64,000 nt of DNA from Allotamlana fucoidanivorans (GTDB lineage Bacteria; Bacteroidota; Bacteroidia; Flavobacteriales; Flavobacteriaceae). The position numbers were made by a program, and so were the translations under genes. Shown here one piece after another: positions 24,090-32,389 of the stretch. A model generated the notes under the pieces. It made no database searches. It was not told the origin of the DNA and saw nothing but the letters and a program-made list of their open reading frames with translations. The stretch spans positions 186,001-250,000 of the forward strand of contig NZ_VDCS01000004.1 in assembly GCF_006265225.1 (NCBI RefSeq), written 5' to 3'. Each line of letters opens with the position of its first letter. Position 1 is the first letter of the stretch.

Positions 24090-25340
24090 TCAATTTTTAA
24101 AAATTTCTTTCAAGAGCATTTCTAAAGCTTTATTAACCGCTTTATTAATGACTTTTATTCTTGAATTTCCGAAGTTAAAGGCTTGGGAATACACCTCTGT
24201 ATTGGTTGCAATAGCAATATGTACTGTACCAACTTCGGCATCAGAATCTCCTTTTGTGGGCCCTGCATTTCCTGTGGTTGCAATTGCGTAATCTGACTGA
24301 AATAAGGCCTTTGCATTCCGAGCCATAGATTCTGCCACTTGAGCACTTACTACCGAATATGTATTAATATCTGATTCAGGAACTTGCAACACCTTTATCT
24401 TTGATTGTGTCGAATAGGTAACTAAACCTCCCTTGAAAAAGGCTGAAGCTCCTGAATGCACAGTAAACCGTTCTGCTACCGCACCTCCTGTACAACTCTC
24501 TGCTATAGCTAAAGTATCGCCCAATTTTGTTAACTGCTTGGCAATTACTACTTCTACTGAACCATCTTCATCTTCTAAACCTGCATACTCTTCTCTTATT
24601 AACGGAATGACCTTGTTGATTTGATCTTGAATGTCTTTTTTTAATTGTGCTTCATCAGAACCTTTAGTAGATAACCGCAATCGCATTTTTCCTAAGTTTG
24701 GCAAATACGCAAGTTTAATATGACTAGGTAAAGCATCTTCCCAAGAGGCTATTCTGTCGGCTAAAGCACTTTCACCTAAACCATATACAATCATAGTTTT
24801 GTGAAGTATAAACGGACAATTAAATTTTTCTTTCAACTTAGGAATAACCTCATTATCAACCAATTCGGTCATTTCATAAGGTACCCCAGGCAATGAAATA
24901 AATACCTTGTCCTGCTTTTCAATCCACATACCTGGTGCCGTTCCTAATCGGTTCATTAAAGGTTTTGATTTTGAAGGAATAAGCGCCTGGTCTCTATTAA
25001 CTTGTAGCATGGTAGTCCGCACATGCTGCTTCCAAATAGTTTCAATATTTTCAAGAACCGCATCGTTTCTTTCCAAGGTGTCTTCAAAATATTCTGCTAT
25101 TGTCTTTTTTGTAATATCATCTTTTGTGGGTCCCAACCCACCTGTACAAATAATTATATCTACACGGCTTTCTGCATTTTTTAATGCTTGTAAAATATGT
25201 AGTTTATCATCTTGTATTGAGGTTATTTGATATACAGAAACCCCAATTTTATTAAGTTGTTTAGCTATAAAGGCAGAATTTGTATCAACAACTTGCCCTA
25301 TAAGAAGTTCATCGCCGATGGTTATAATTTCGGCTAACAT
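24090..25340 (-). CDS. cinA: CinA-family protein (nicotinamide-nucleotide amidase / ADP-ribose pyrophosphatase)
   Basis: The 416-residue protein joins an N-terminal MocoBD/COG1058 domain (MLAEIITIGDELLIGQVVDTNS, TGGLGPTKDD near 64-73) to a C-terminal PncC/CinA-C domain (AIAESCTGGAVAERF near 272-286). The C-terminal domain hydrolyses NMN to nicotinate mononucleotide; the N-terminal domain has ADP-ribose pyrophosphatase activity in studied members. The catalytic serine/Cys region SCTGG and the TGNAGPTKG loop are intact. It is 2 bp downstream of the Hpt-domain gene and may be cotranscribed. The old name comes from competence induction, for which there is no sign here. Confidence 0.94.
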   Translation of the reverse strand: MLAEIITIGDELLIGQVVDTNSAFIAKQLNKIGVSVYQITSIQDDKLHILQALKNAESRVDIIICTGGLGPTKDDITKKTIAEYFEDTLERNDAVLENIETIWKQHVRTTMLQVNRDQALIPSKSKPLMNRLGTAPGMWIEKQDKVFISLPGVPYEMTELVDNEVIPKLKEKFNCPFILHKTMIVYGLGESALADRIASWEDALPSHIKLAYLPNLGKMRLRLSTKGSDEAQLKKDIQDQINKVIPLIREEYAGLEDEDGSVEVVIAKQLTKLGDTLAIAESCTGGAVAERFTVHSGASAFFKGGLVTYSTQSKIKVLQVPESDINTYSVVSAQVAESMARNAKALFQSDYAIATTGNAGPTKGDSDAEVGTVHIAIATNTEVYSQAFNFGNSRIKVINKAVNKALEMLLKEIFKN

Positions 25341-25342
25341 AA

Positions 25343-25684
25343 TTACAAATTAAAATCAGATTTTATTTCGGCAGTAGCATTATCAACCGCTGAAATTACA
25401 ATAGCCAATTGAGAGGATATATCTTCACCTCTTTTCTCAAACTTTCCCCAATCCTGTACCTCTATTAAAGTATCGAGCACGCCTAATTCAAACAAATCAA
25501 CCGTTGGCTTCATTTTATGAGCGGCTTGATAAGCGTTAAAATAATCTTCTTCTGCTACGGCTTTCTTTAAACGTTCTGCATCTACGGGCACTTCTTCTAA
25601 AAAAGCTGCAGCCAACGCCGCTATAAAGTCGGTATCATTATCTGCTAATTCCTTTACTCTAAATAATTTATAATGCTGTTCCAT
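25343..25684 (-). CDS. Hpt (histidine phosphotransfer) domain protein
   Basis: The 113-residue, all-helical protein carries AAHKMKPTVDLFEL, the Hpt motif HxxKPxxxxF/L, with His56 as the likely phosphate acceptor and Lys57/Lys59 near it. It is a single-domain shuttle of the ArcB/YPD1 type that would take phosphate from a hybrid kinase receiver to a response regulator. No kinase or regulator gene is nearby, so its partners are elsewhere. It sits 1 bp after the FAH gene and 2 bp before cinA, probably one transcript. Confidence 0.82.
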   Translation of the reverse strand: MEQHYKLFRVKELADNDTDFIAALAAAFLEEVPVDAERLKKAVAEEDYFNAYQAAHKMKPTVDLFELGVLDTLIEVQDWGKFEKRGEDISSQLAIVISAVDNATAEIKSDFNL

Positions 25685-25685
25685 T

Positions 25686-26297
25686 TTATTTTACATGTAT
25701 TGAAAACATCTCATTGTTCTCTATAAACCCCTTTAATTTATCATGAGCATTTACTTTACCAACTCCTGCTGGAGTACCTGTAAATATAATATCTCCTATC
25801 TTTAAAGTGAAATATTTTGAGACATATTCTATTAATTCATCAATTTTCCAAAGCATATGGCTTGTATTTCCATTTTGCACAATATTATCGTTCTTTTTTA
25901 AAGAAAACTCAATGTTGTTTATATCTAAAAAAGCATTTTTATCCATCCACTTACCTACTACAGCGGCTCCATCAAATGCTTTAGCTTTTTCCCAAGGCAG
26001 CCCTTTTGCTTTTAATTGACTCTGCATATCGCGGGCTGTAAAATCTATCCCTAACCCTATCTCCTTGTAATATTTATGCGCAAACTTTTTATCTATATAC
26101 TTTCCTACGCGATTAATTTTAACAAGAACCTCAACTTCATAATGTACATCATCAGAAAAATCAGGAATAAAAAAAGGCTGCTTTTTCAGTAAAATAGCGG
26201 TATCTGGTTTTAAAAACACCACTGGATGTTCTGGCCTTTCATTTTGCAATTCTTCAATATGCTCTGCATAATTTCTTCCTATACAAATCAGCTTCAT
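25686..26297 (-). CDS. Fumarylacetoacetate hydrolase (FAH) family protein
   Basis: FAH-fold enzymes are metal-dependent C-C bond hydrolases, decarboxylases or acylpyruvases. The 203-residue protein shows the core EVEVLVKINRVGKYI (acidic ligands near 70-72), GLGIDFTARDMQ, KAFDGAAVVGKW and GDIIFTGTPAGVGKV. Its length fits the short acylpyruvase-type (FAHD1-like) group. The exact substrate cannot be told. It starts the Hpt-cinA string on this strand, about 70 bp after the exonuclease gene's stop. Confidence 0.88.
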   Translation of the reverse strand: MKLICIGRNYAEHIEELQNERPEHPVVFLKPDTAILLKKQPFFIPDFSDDVHYEVEVLVKINRVGKYIDKKFAHKYYKEIGLGIDFTARDMQSQLKAKGLPWEKAKAFDGAAVVGKWMDKNAFLDINNIEFSLKKNDNIVQNGNTSHMLWKIDELIEYVSKYFTLKIGDIIFTGTPAGVGKVNAHDKLKGFIENNEMFSIHVK

Positions 26298-26370
26298 AAT
26301 CTATTTTTATCATTGGTTTTGAAGTAAGGATTCTTGTGTAACACCACCTAAAAAAAGTAAACCTCTTATT

Positions 26371-27147
26371 TTAGCCTAGTTTATTATTAAAACTTCTTAA
26401 TTTAATGGCTGTAAGTACTTTTTTGGTATATAATGGAAAATCAGCATTAAGCAACCAACCAAAATACCCTGGTTCTTTTTCAAGAACTTCTGTTACTAAT
26501 TTTCCTTTGTGTTTCCCAAAAGAAAAACATTCCTCTCCTTTTTTATTATAAGTAATAAATCCTGCAAAGTCTGCAAACTTCTTTCTGGCGCTAAACTCGG
26601 CTAAAAATTTTGTGCTATTTTCCAACTCTTCATACTTGTCTATTTGCGCTTTTAACACCTCATAAGTCGCTTTGGTATCTGCTTCAGCACTATGCGCATC
26701 TTCTAAACTTTCATTACAATAAAACTTATAGGCGGCACTCAAGGTACGTTGCTCCATTTTATGAAAAATAGTTTGCACATCAACAGCTAACCTATTCTTC
26801 ATATCAAAGTCAACATCGGCACGTAACATTTCTTCTGCTAGTAATGGGATATCAAATCGATTAGAATTAAACCCTCCTAAATCTGAATCCTTTATCATGT
26901 TGTAAATGTCTCTAGCCAACTCTTTAAACGTTGGTTCATTGGCCACTTTCTCATCAGTAATACCATGAATTTTTGTCACTTCCTTTGGTATAGGCATTTC
27001 AGGATTAACTAACCAGGTTTTACTTTCTTCCGTACCATTAGGATATATCTTTAAAACTGATATTTCTACAATTCTATCTGTTGTAATGTTGACACCTGTT
27101 GTTTCTAAATCAAAGAAACAAATGGGTTTTGTTAAGTGTAACTGCAT
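26371..27147 (-). CDS. DEDDh 3'-5' exonuclease (DnaQ-like)
   Basis: The 258-residue protein has all five catalytic residues: Asp13 and Glu15 (FFDLETTG), Asp99 (NSNRFDIPLL), His152 and Asp157 (EDAHSAEADTKAT). DEDDh enzymes proofread or trim DNA or RNA. A C-terminal segment (about 205-250, FGKHKGKLVTEVLEKEPGYFGWLL) matches the DUF3820-like module often attached to Bacteroidota exonucleases. It is not the PolC/DnaE epsilon subunit with certainty. Its promoter -7 element lies in the T tract of the terminator that ends the upstream dehydrogenase gene. Confidence 0.9.
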   Translation of the reverse strand: MQLHLTKPICFFDLETTGVNITTDRIVEISVLKIYPNGTEESKTWLVNPEMPIPKEVTKIHGITDEKVANEPTFKELARDIYNMIKDSDLGGFNSNRFDIPLLAEEMLRADVDFDMKNRLAVDVQTIFHKMEQRTLSAAYKFYCNESLEDAHSAEADTKATYEVLKAQIDKYEELENSTKFLAEFSARKKFADFAGFITYNKKGEECFSFGKHKGKLVTEVLEKEPGYFGWLLNADFPLYTKKVLTAIKLRSFNNKLG

Positions 27148-27178
27148 TAGTTCTTAATTAATTATACTGCGCTTTGTG

Positions 27179-27186
27179 CAAAAATA
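27179..27186 (-). promoter_or_regulatory. Promoter -7 element of the exonuclease gene, inside a terminator T tract
   Basis: TATTTTTG on the minus strand directly continues the T run of the hairpin at 27190-27217. It lies 31 bp before the ATG at 27147. No -33 TTG is visible at the right distance. Confidence 0.45.
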
Positions 27187-27189
27187 AAA

Positions 27190-27217
27190 AAACCTAACCG
27201 TATAAATGATTAGGTTT
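27190..27217 (-). terminator. Terminator after the E2 acyltransferase gene
   Basis: AAACCTAA pairs with TTAGGTTT around a 12-nt loop, followed on the minus strand by TTTTTTTATTTTT. Confidence 0.75.
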
Positions 27218-27239
27218 ATAAGTGCTTTAATTCTATACT

Positions 27240-28565
27240 TTATAATTCCCTGTTTACATCCCAAGCCTCTAAATAATCTTTTACAGACTTTACAAACATA
27301 CCACCTAAAGCCCCATTGACTACACGGTGATCATAGGAATGAGACAGGAACATTTTATAACGAATCCCTATAAAATCACCCTCTGGTGTTTCAATAACTG
27401 CGGGCACTTTTCTAATAGCGCCTAAGGCCAAAATACCTACTTGAGGTTGATTAATTATAGGCGTTCCCATGATGCTTCCAAAAGACCCAACATTAGTAAC
27501 GGTATAAGTGCCACCCTGAATTTCATCTGGTTTTAACTTATTCATTCTGGCACGATTGGCCAAATCATTAACTTGTTTGGTCATGCCTACTAAATTTAGT
27601 TGATCCGCATTTTTTATAACAGGAACTATTAAATTACCATCGGGTAACGCCGCTGCCATTCCTATATTGATATTTTTCTTTTTTATGATTTTATCATTCT
27701 GTACCGAAATATTCATCATAGGGTAATCACGAAGCGCCTTAGCAATCACTTCCATAAAGATTGGAGTAAAGGTTAAATTTTCTCCTTCACGCTTCATAAA
27801 ACCTTCTTTCACCTTTTTTCTCCAATTCCAAACATTCGTCACATCAGCTTCAATAAAACTTTGCACGTGTGCTGAAGTTTGAATAGATTCTACCATATGG
27901 TTAGCAATAAGCTTACCCATTCTAGTCATTTCTATAATCTCGTCTTCTCCGCTTGATAGAACTCTAGGCTTTTCTGGTTTGACAGCCTCTCTGGGAGTAA
28001 CCTCTTTTTTAACCTCTTGTGGTTTTGATACTTGAAGTTCACCACCACCCTTATTTTCAATGAATTTTAAAATATCATTTTTGGTAACTCTGCCATCTTT
28101 TCCTGTACCTTGAATAGCGTCTAACTCTTCTTGCGAAATCCCTTCTTCTTTTGCTATATTTTTTACCAGAGGCGAATAAAAACGTTCTTCACTAGATATT
28201 ACAGACGTTACCGCATGCTCCGCAACCGAAATAGTTTGAATCACCTGCTCTACAGCCTCTTGAATTTCAGGCTCTGCGGATTCTTCGGTTTTACTTAAAT
28301 TTGACCCCTCAGTATCTTCGTCTCCATCAGTCTCTATAATAGCCAAAACTTGACCTACTTGAACCACATCATCTATATTAAAACGTCGTTCTACCAAAAC
28401 ACCATCTACCTCACTAGGCACCTCACTATCTACTTTATCTGTAGCAATTTCTAAAACGGGCTCATCCATTTCAATAGAATCACCAACATCTTTTAGCCAT
28501 GTAGTTACGGTTGCTTCAGCAACGCTTTCTCCCATTTTTGGTAACTTAAGTTCAACCCTTGCCAT
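27240..28565 (-). CDS. 2-oxo acid dehydrogenase complex E2 (dihydrolipoamide acyltransferase)
   Basis: E2 carries the acyl group from decarboxylase E1 to CoA on a lipoyl arm. The 441-residue protein has one lipoyl domain (1-78, modified Lys44 in EIATDKVDSEVP), a flexible Glu/Pro-rich linker, a peripheral subunit-binding domain (about 133-168, SPLVKNIAKEEGISQ), and the catalytic core ending in SHSYDHRVVNGALGG with the active-site DHR. One lipoyl domain suggests the 2-oxoglutarate or branched-chain complex; the Bacteroidota branched-chain/2-oxoacid form is most similar in layout. No E1 or E3 gene is adjacent. It stands alone between its -7 element and terminator. Confidence 0.93.
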   Translation of the reverse strand: MARVELKLPKMGESVAEATVTTWLKDVGDSIEMDEPVLEIATDKVDSEVPSEVDGVLVERRFNIDDVVQVGQVLAIIETDGDEDTEGSNLSKTEESAEPEIQEAVEQVIQTISVAEHAVTSVISSEERFYSPLVKNIAKEEGISQEELDAIQGTGKDGRVTKNDILKFIENKGGGELQVSKPQEVKKEVTPREAVKPEKPRVLSSGEDEIIEMTRMGKLIANHMVESIQTSAHVQSFIEADVTNVWNWRKKVKEGFMKREGENLTFTPIFMEVIAKALRDYPMMNISVQNDKIIKKKNINIGMAAALPDGNLIVPVIKNADQLNLVGMTKQVNDLANRARMNKLKPDEIQGGTYTVTNVGSFGSIMGTPIINQPQVGILALGAIRKVPAVIETPEGDFIGIRYKMFLSHSYDHRVVNGALGGMFVKSVKDYLEAWDVNREL

Positions 28566-28602
28566 ATTAGTAACGTATTCCTTGTTTTTTAATTTAATTT
28601 TG

Positions 28603-28610
28603 CAAAAATA
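28603..28610 (-). promoter_or_regulatory. Promoter -7 element of the E2 gene
   Basis: TATTTTTG on the minus strand matches TAnnTTTG, about 38 bp before ATG 28565. No -33 TTG at the usual distance. Confidence 0.45.
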
Positions 28611-28646
28611 ATAAAAATAAAAGCTGAATAGTAGATAATACTCAAA

Positions 28647-29750
28647 TTACTCATCAAAAACAAAAACTTCTCCTCTATCTATAGTACTATCACTACCTAA
28701 TATAAATTTTGAATTATTTGGCAATATTTTATAAGTCGTATTAGCTATGTTATTTTGTTTTTCAATATTACAAATGATTTCTTTATATGACATAAAATTA
28801 GCATCAAAAATAACTTCTGTAGGTACAGAAAAATATTTTAACTTCTGCATTAAAAAAATATTTTTTCCCAAGATTTTATTTAATAACTCATTCTGCTTAT
28901 TTGAAATAAAAGCATACTGTTGTACTCTTTTTTTCTTCAACTCTGGTTTTGTTCTAAAAGTATAGACTATTTGAACACCTAACCAAACTATAAGATCATA
29001 CAAAATGTTTTTCCTGAAATGTTTTTTATAAAAAATTTGCATAGCGCCATAAAAACGTTTCGCATAGTTTTTATCTCGTAATGTACTTTCTCCCTTAAAG
29101 TGAATGACTGTTATACCGCCATAATAATAATTATGATATCCTTGTTGCAAGGACTTATAAGAGATATCAATATCTTCACCGTACATAAAATAATCTTCAT
29201 CAAAACCTCCTAATTCATTGTATACGTTCTTTCTCAGTAACATAAAAGCTCCTACCAGAATATCTACTTTTGATATTGATTCCTTTGGTACATTATGTGC
29301 ATAATACGCTTTTGAATCTCCTAGCAATTTCTTAAAAGCCGCTTGAACATATGGTATATTACGCTTACTTTCTGGTAAAAAACCTCCCTTGCCATTAATC
29401 AGCCTGCACCCTACTATTCCTAAATCCTCTTTTGACTCTGCAAATTTTAATAAAACTTCAAAGGTATCCTCGCCTACTACGGTATCAGGATTTAAAATGC
29501 ACACGTACTCTCCTTGAGCTTTTTTAACACCAATATTATTCCCTTTTGAAAAGCCGTAGTTTTCTCTGTTCTCGATTAAGATAACTTCTGAAAACAGTTC
29601 TCTTACCATGTTGCAGCTATCATCTTCAGAGTTATTATCAACAACAATAATTTCAGAATCAATATCCTTTAATGCCGCCTGTACACTCTTAATGCAGAGT
29701 TCTAAAAAATACCGAACATTGTAATTTAAAATAACTACAGATAACTTCAA
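28647..29750 (-). CDS. Family 2 glycosyltransferase
   Basis: The 367-residue GT-A protein has the GT2 opening LSVVILNYNVRYFLELCIKSV, an acidic pair in VVDNNSEDDS, NPDT near 99-102 as the metal/sugar-nucleotide site, and FDEDYFMYGEDIDISYK near 195-210 with the ED base. That pattern is the rhamnosyltransferase-like subgroup. After about residue 270 the protein continues with a C-terminal region I cannot match. Donor and acceptor are unknown. It follows recR after 14 bp and is probably cotranscribed with it. It may serve cell-surface polysaccharide, but it is far from the export genes. Confidence 0.88.
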   Translation of the reverse strand: MKLSVVILNYNVRYFLELCIKSVQAALKDIDSEIIVVDNNSEDDSCNMVRELFSEVILIENRENYGFSKGNNIGVKKAQGEYVCILNPDTVVGEDTFEVLLKFAESKEDLGIVGCRLINGKGGFLPESKRNIPYVQAAFKKLLGDSKAYYAHNVPKESISKVDILVGAFMLLRKNVYNELGGFDEDYFMYGEDIDISYKSLQQGYHNYYYGGITVIHFKGESTLRDKNYAKRFYGAMQIFYKKHFRKNILYDLIVWLGVQIVYTFRTKPELKKKRVQQYAFISNKQNELLNKILGKNIFLMQKLKYFSVPTEVIFDANFMSYKEIICNIEKQNNIANTTYKILPNNSKFILGSDSTIDRGEVFVFDE

Positions 29751-29764
29751 ACTTAAACTTCTTT

Positions 29765-30382
29765 TTAATGTTTTAACGAAGATTCAAACGGGATTCTGTT
29801 TACTATACTTCTTCCCAACGTAATTTCGTCAGCATACTCCAATTCATCACCAACTGATATCCCTCGGGCAATGGTTGACGTTGTTATATTAAACTGCTGA
29901 ATTTGTTTGTAAATATAAAAATTAGTAGTGTCACCTTCCATGGTAGAACTTAATGCAAAAATAAGTTCTTTCACTTGGCCTTTGGCCACTTTTGTTACTA
30001 AAGACTCAATATTTAGGTCGTGAGGCCCAACGCCATCCATTGGAGAAATTTTACCTCCTAGAACATGATACAAGCCTTTAAAAGAGCTTGTATTCTCAAT
30101 AGCCATAACATCTCGTATATCTTCTACTACACAAATAACGTCAGTCAACCTATTAGGATTTGAACAAATTTCACAAAGTGCCACATCACTGATGTTGTGA
30201 CACGAAGTGCAAAATTTCACATCATTGCGCATATTTTGTAAAGCATTTGCTAACCCTAAAGTTTGATCTTTAGGTTGCTTAAGCATATGCAAAACCAAAC
30301 GTAATGCTGTCCGCTTTCCTATTCCTGGTAACTGAGACATTTCATTTACCGCCCGTTCTAATAATTTTGACGAAAACTCCAT
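29765..30382 (-). CDS. recR: Recombination mediator RecR
   Basis: RecR acts with RecO (and RecF) to load RecA on gapped DNA. The 205-residue protein has a helix-hairpin-helix ([12 protein letters not shown], 18-29), a zinc site Cys58/Cys61/Cys70/Cys73 ([16 protein letters not shown]), and a Toprim domain with [14 protein letters not shown]. Length and order are standard. The GT2 gene follows 14 bp later. It diverges from the sodium symporter gene. Confidence 0.97.
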   Translation of the reverse strand: MEFSSKLLERAVNEMSQLPGIGKRTALRLVLHMLKQPKDQTLGLANALQNMRNDVKFCTSCHNISDVALCEICSNPNRLTDVICVVEDIRDVMAIENTSSFKGLYHVLGGKISPMDGVGPHDLNIESLVTKVAKGQVKELIFALSSTMEGDTTNFYIYKQIQQFNITTSTIARGISVGDELEYADEITLGRSIVNRIPFESSLKH

Positions 30383-30472
30383 GGCGGCGAATTTAACATT
30401 TCACAATGACATTAACTAATTTTAATGATTCTTCATTAAAATAGGTGATATTCCATTTGGTTTTTGGAAGTT

Positions 30473-30480
30473 TATATTTG
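30473..30480 (+). promoter_or_regulatory. Promoter -7 element of the symporter gene
   Basis: TATATTTG, an exact -7 consensus, ends 27 bp before ATG 30508. The nearest TTG (30457-30459) is only 13 bp upstream, so the -33 contact is unclear. Confidence 0.5.
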
Positions 30481-30507
30481 TACTTTTCAAAACATTAATT
30501 TTTATAC

Positions 30508-31956
30508 ATGTCCTCAATACAAATCATTTTTCTTATCGCTTCTTATTTCATCGTTTTGATGTTAATATCCTATTTCACTGGAAAAGAAGACAGTAACGAT
30601 GCTTTTTTCAAAGCAAATAAATCGGCGCCTTGGTATTTGGTTGCGTTTGGAATGATAGGTGCTTCCTTATCTGGCGTTACCTTTATATCGGTCCCAGGTG
30701 CGGTTGAAACAAAACAGTTTGGCTACCTCCAAGTAGTGTTTGGCTATTTTTTTGGATATCTTGTTATAGCTTATGTGTTACTTCCTATTTATTATAAACT
30801 CAACCTCACTTCAATCTACACTTATTTGAGAGATCGCTTCGGCAGAGTAAGCTATAAAACAGGATCCATTGCCTTTTTAATATCTAGAGTCGTTGGGGCT
30901 TCATTTAGACTTTTTTTAGTGGCTAAAGTGTTACAATTATTAATTTTTGATCAATATCATATTCCTTTTACTGTAACCGTAATTATTACCATAGGACTGA
31001 TTTGGCTTTACACCTTTAAAGGCGGCATTAAAACTATTATTTTTACTGACACCTTACAAACCTTGTTTATGCTGGTTTCAGTAGTTATTACTATTGCTTT
31101 TTTGGCTTCGACCCTTAACCTTAACGACATATCTTCCATTTACACAAATGTTAAAGAAAGTGCCTTGAGCAAGGTATTCTTTCTTGATAATGTAAATGAC
31201 GCTCAGTATTTCATAAAAAGCTTTTTAGCAGGTATATTCATCACTATTACCATGACTGGATTAGATCAAGATATGATGCAAAAAAATCTAACCTGCAAAA
31301 ATTTAAAAGAAGCGCAAAAAAATATGATTTCTTTCAGTATCATATTAATTTTTGTAAACATTTTGTTTTTAGTGTTGGGGCTTTTATTAACCCAATATGC
31401 CAATGAGCATGGTATTATGGCAAAAAAAGACGATTTATTCCCTACTATAGCGATGCTCCCCGAAATAGGAATTTTAACCTCAGCATTTTTTTTACTTGGC
31501 TTAATTGCCGCAGCCTATTCAAGCGCAGATTCTGCTTTAACCAGTTTAACTACATCTTTTTGCATTGATATTATTGAATTAGATAAAAAACCTATTGAAG
31601 CGCAAAAACGTATTAGAAAACGCACTCATGTTTTCATTAGCGCCCTTTTGGTTGTAGTTATTGTTCTTTTTGATGCCATCTTTAAGGATGTTTCTGTTAT
31701 TTGGGAATTATTTAAAGCGGCAGGATACACCTACGGCCCATTGCTTGGTTTATTTGCCCTTGGTATATTCACTAAAATAAAACTGAAAGACACCTATGTT
31801 TGGATAGTTGCACTCATTGCGCCTTTAATTTCATATTTACTCAACAGCTATTCAGCAGAGCTTTTAAACGGTTACCAAATAGGCTTTGAAATATTAATCA
31901 TTAATGGCCTGCTTACATTTCTTGGATTAATACTGATTCGTAGAAAGCAAAACTAA
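30508..31956 (+). CDS. Sodium:solute symporter (SSS family)
   Basis: The 482-residue inner-membrane protein has about 13 hydrophobic helices in the LeuT-like SSS arrangement. GASLSGVTFISVPG near 51-64 is the sodium-binding helix 1 region, and SSADSALTSLTTSFCID (about 333-349) is the conserved TM8 motif. Substrates of the family include sugars, proline, pantothenate and sialic acid; nothing here decides which one. Its last 30 bp overlap the 3' end of the convergent CoA-binding protein gene. Confidence 0.92.
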   Translation: MSSIQIIFLIASYFIVLMLISYFTGKEDSNDAFFKANKSAPWYLVAFGMIGASLSGVTFISVPGAVETKQFGYLQVVFGYFFGYLVIAYVLLPIYYKLNLTSIYTYLRDRFGRVSYKTGSIAFLISRVVGASFRLFLVAKVLQLLIFDQYHIPFTVTVIITIGLIWLYTFKGGIKTIIFTDTLQTLFMLVSVVITIAFLASTLNLNDISSIYTNVKESALSKVFFLDNVNDAQYFIKSFLAGIFITITMTGLDQDMMQKNLTCKNLKEAQKNMISFSIILIFVNILFLVLGLLLTQYANEHGIMAKKDDLFPTIAMLPEIGILTSAFFLLGLIAAAYSSADSALTSLTTSFCIDIIELDKKPIEAQKRIRKRTHVFISALLVVVIVLFDAIFKDVSVIWELFKAAGYTYGPLLGLFALGIFTKIKLKDTYVWIVALIAPLISYLLNSYSAELLNGYQIGFEILIINGLLTFLGLILIRRKQN

Positions 31957-32289
31957 AGTACAGGCTTCTTCATAAAAAATATTGTTTTGCTGTAACAGTT
32001 TATAAAGTTCTGGGTTTTCGGTACCAGGATTAAAAATAACGCGCTCTGGTTTCAATAATAAAATATAGTCATAATATGCCTTTTGACGTGTTGCGTTTAA
32101 ATACATGGTCACCGTATGTATTTTATTATGTGATTTAAGTGTAGTTTCAATTTGTATACCAGAAACCTCTCCTTGTTTCAAACCAATGGCAACCACCTCA
32201 ATATTGTTAGCCACCAATCTTTGAATGGCATAATTTGAGTATCTATTAGGTTTTAAGGACGCGCCTAGCACTAAAGTTTTTTTATTCAT
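31927..32289 (-). CDS. CoA-binding domain protein
   Basis: The 120-residue protein is a stand-alone Rossmann-type CoA_binding_2 domain, beginning TLVLGASLKPNRYSNYAI and containing VVAIGLKQGEVSGIQI and ERVIFNPGTENPEL. Such YccU-like proteins bind CoA in crystal structures, and their role is unresolved. It overlaps the symporter 3' end by 30 bp, tail to tail. No close partner is evident. Confidence 0.85.
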   Translation of the reverse strand: MNKKTLVLGASLKPNRYSNYAIQRLVANNIEVVAIGLKQGEVSGIQIETTLKSHNKIHTVTMYLNATRQKAYYDYILLLKPERVIFNPGTENPELYKLLQQNNIFYEEACTLVLLSTNQY

Positions 32290-32389
32290 AATGTTAAATT
32301 ATTGTTAAGTAAAACAAAACCCGTAACAGACTCTACCTACAAACGTCTATCTATTAAACTATTCATCATCAATCAACAAACTTATCTCA

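Noticed and set aside
24073-24092. TGACAA/TTGTCA hairpin as terminator of cinA
   Set aside because: No T run follows on the minus strand, and the sequence overlaps the rpmB -33 promoter region.
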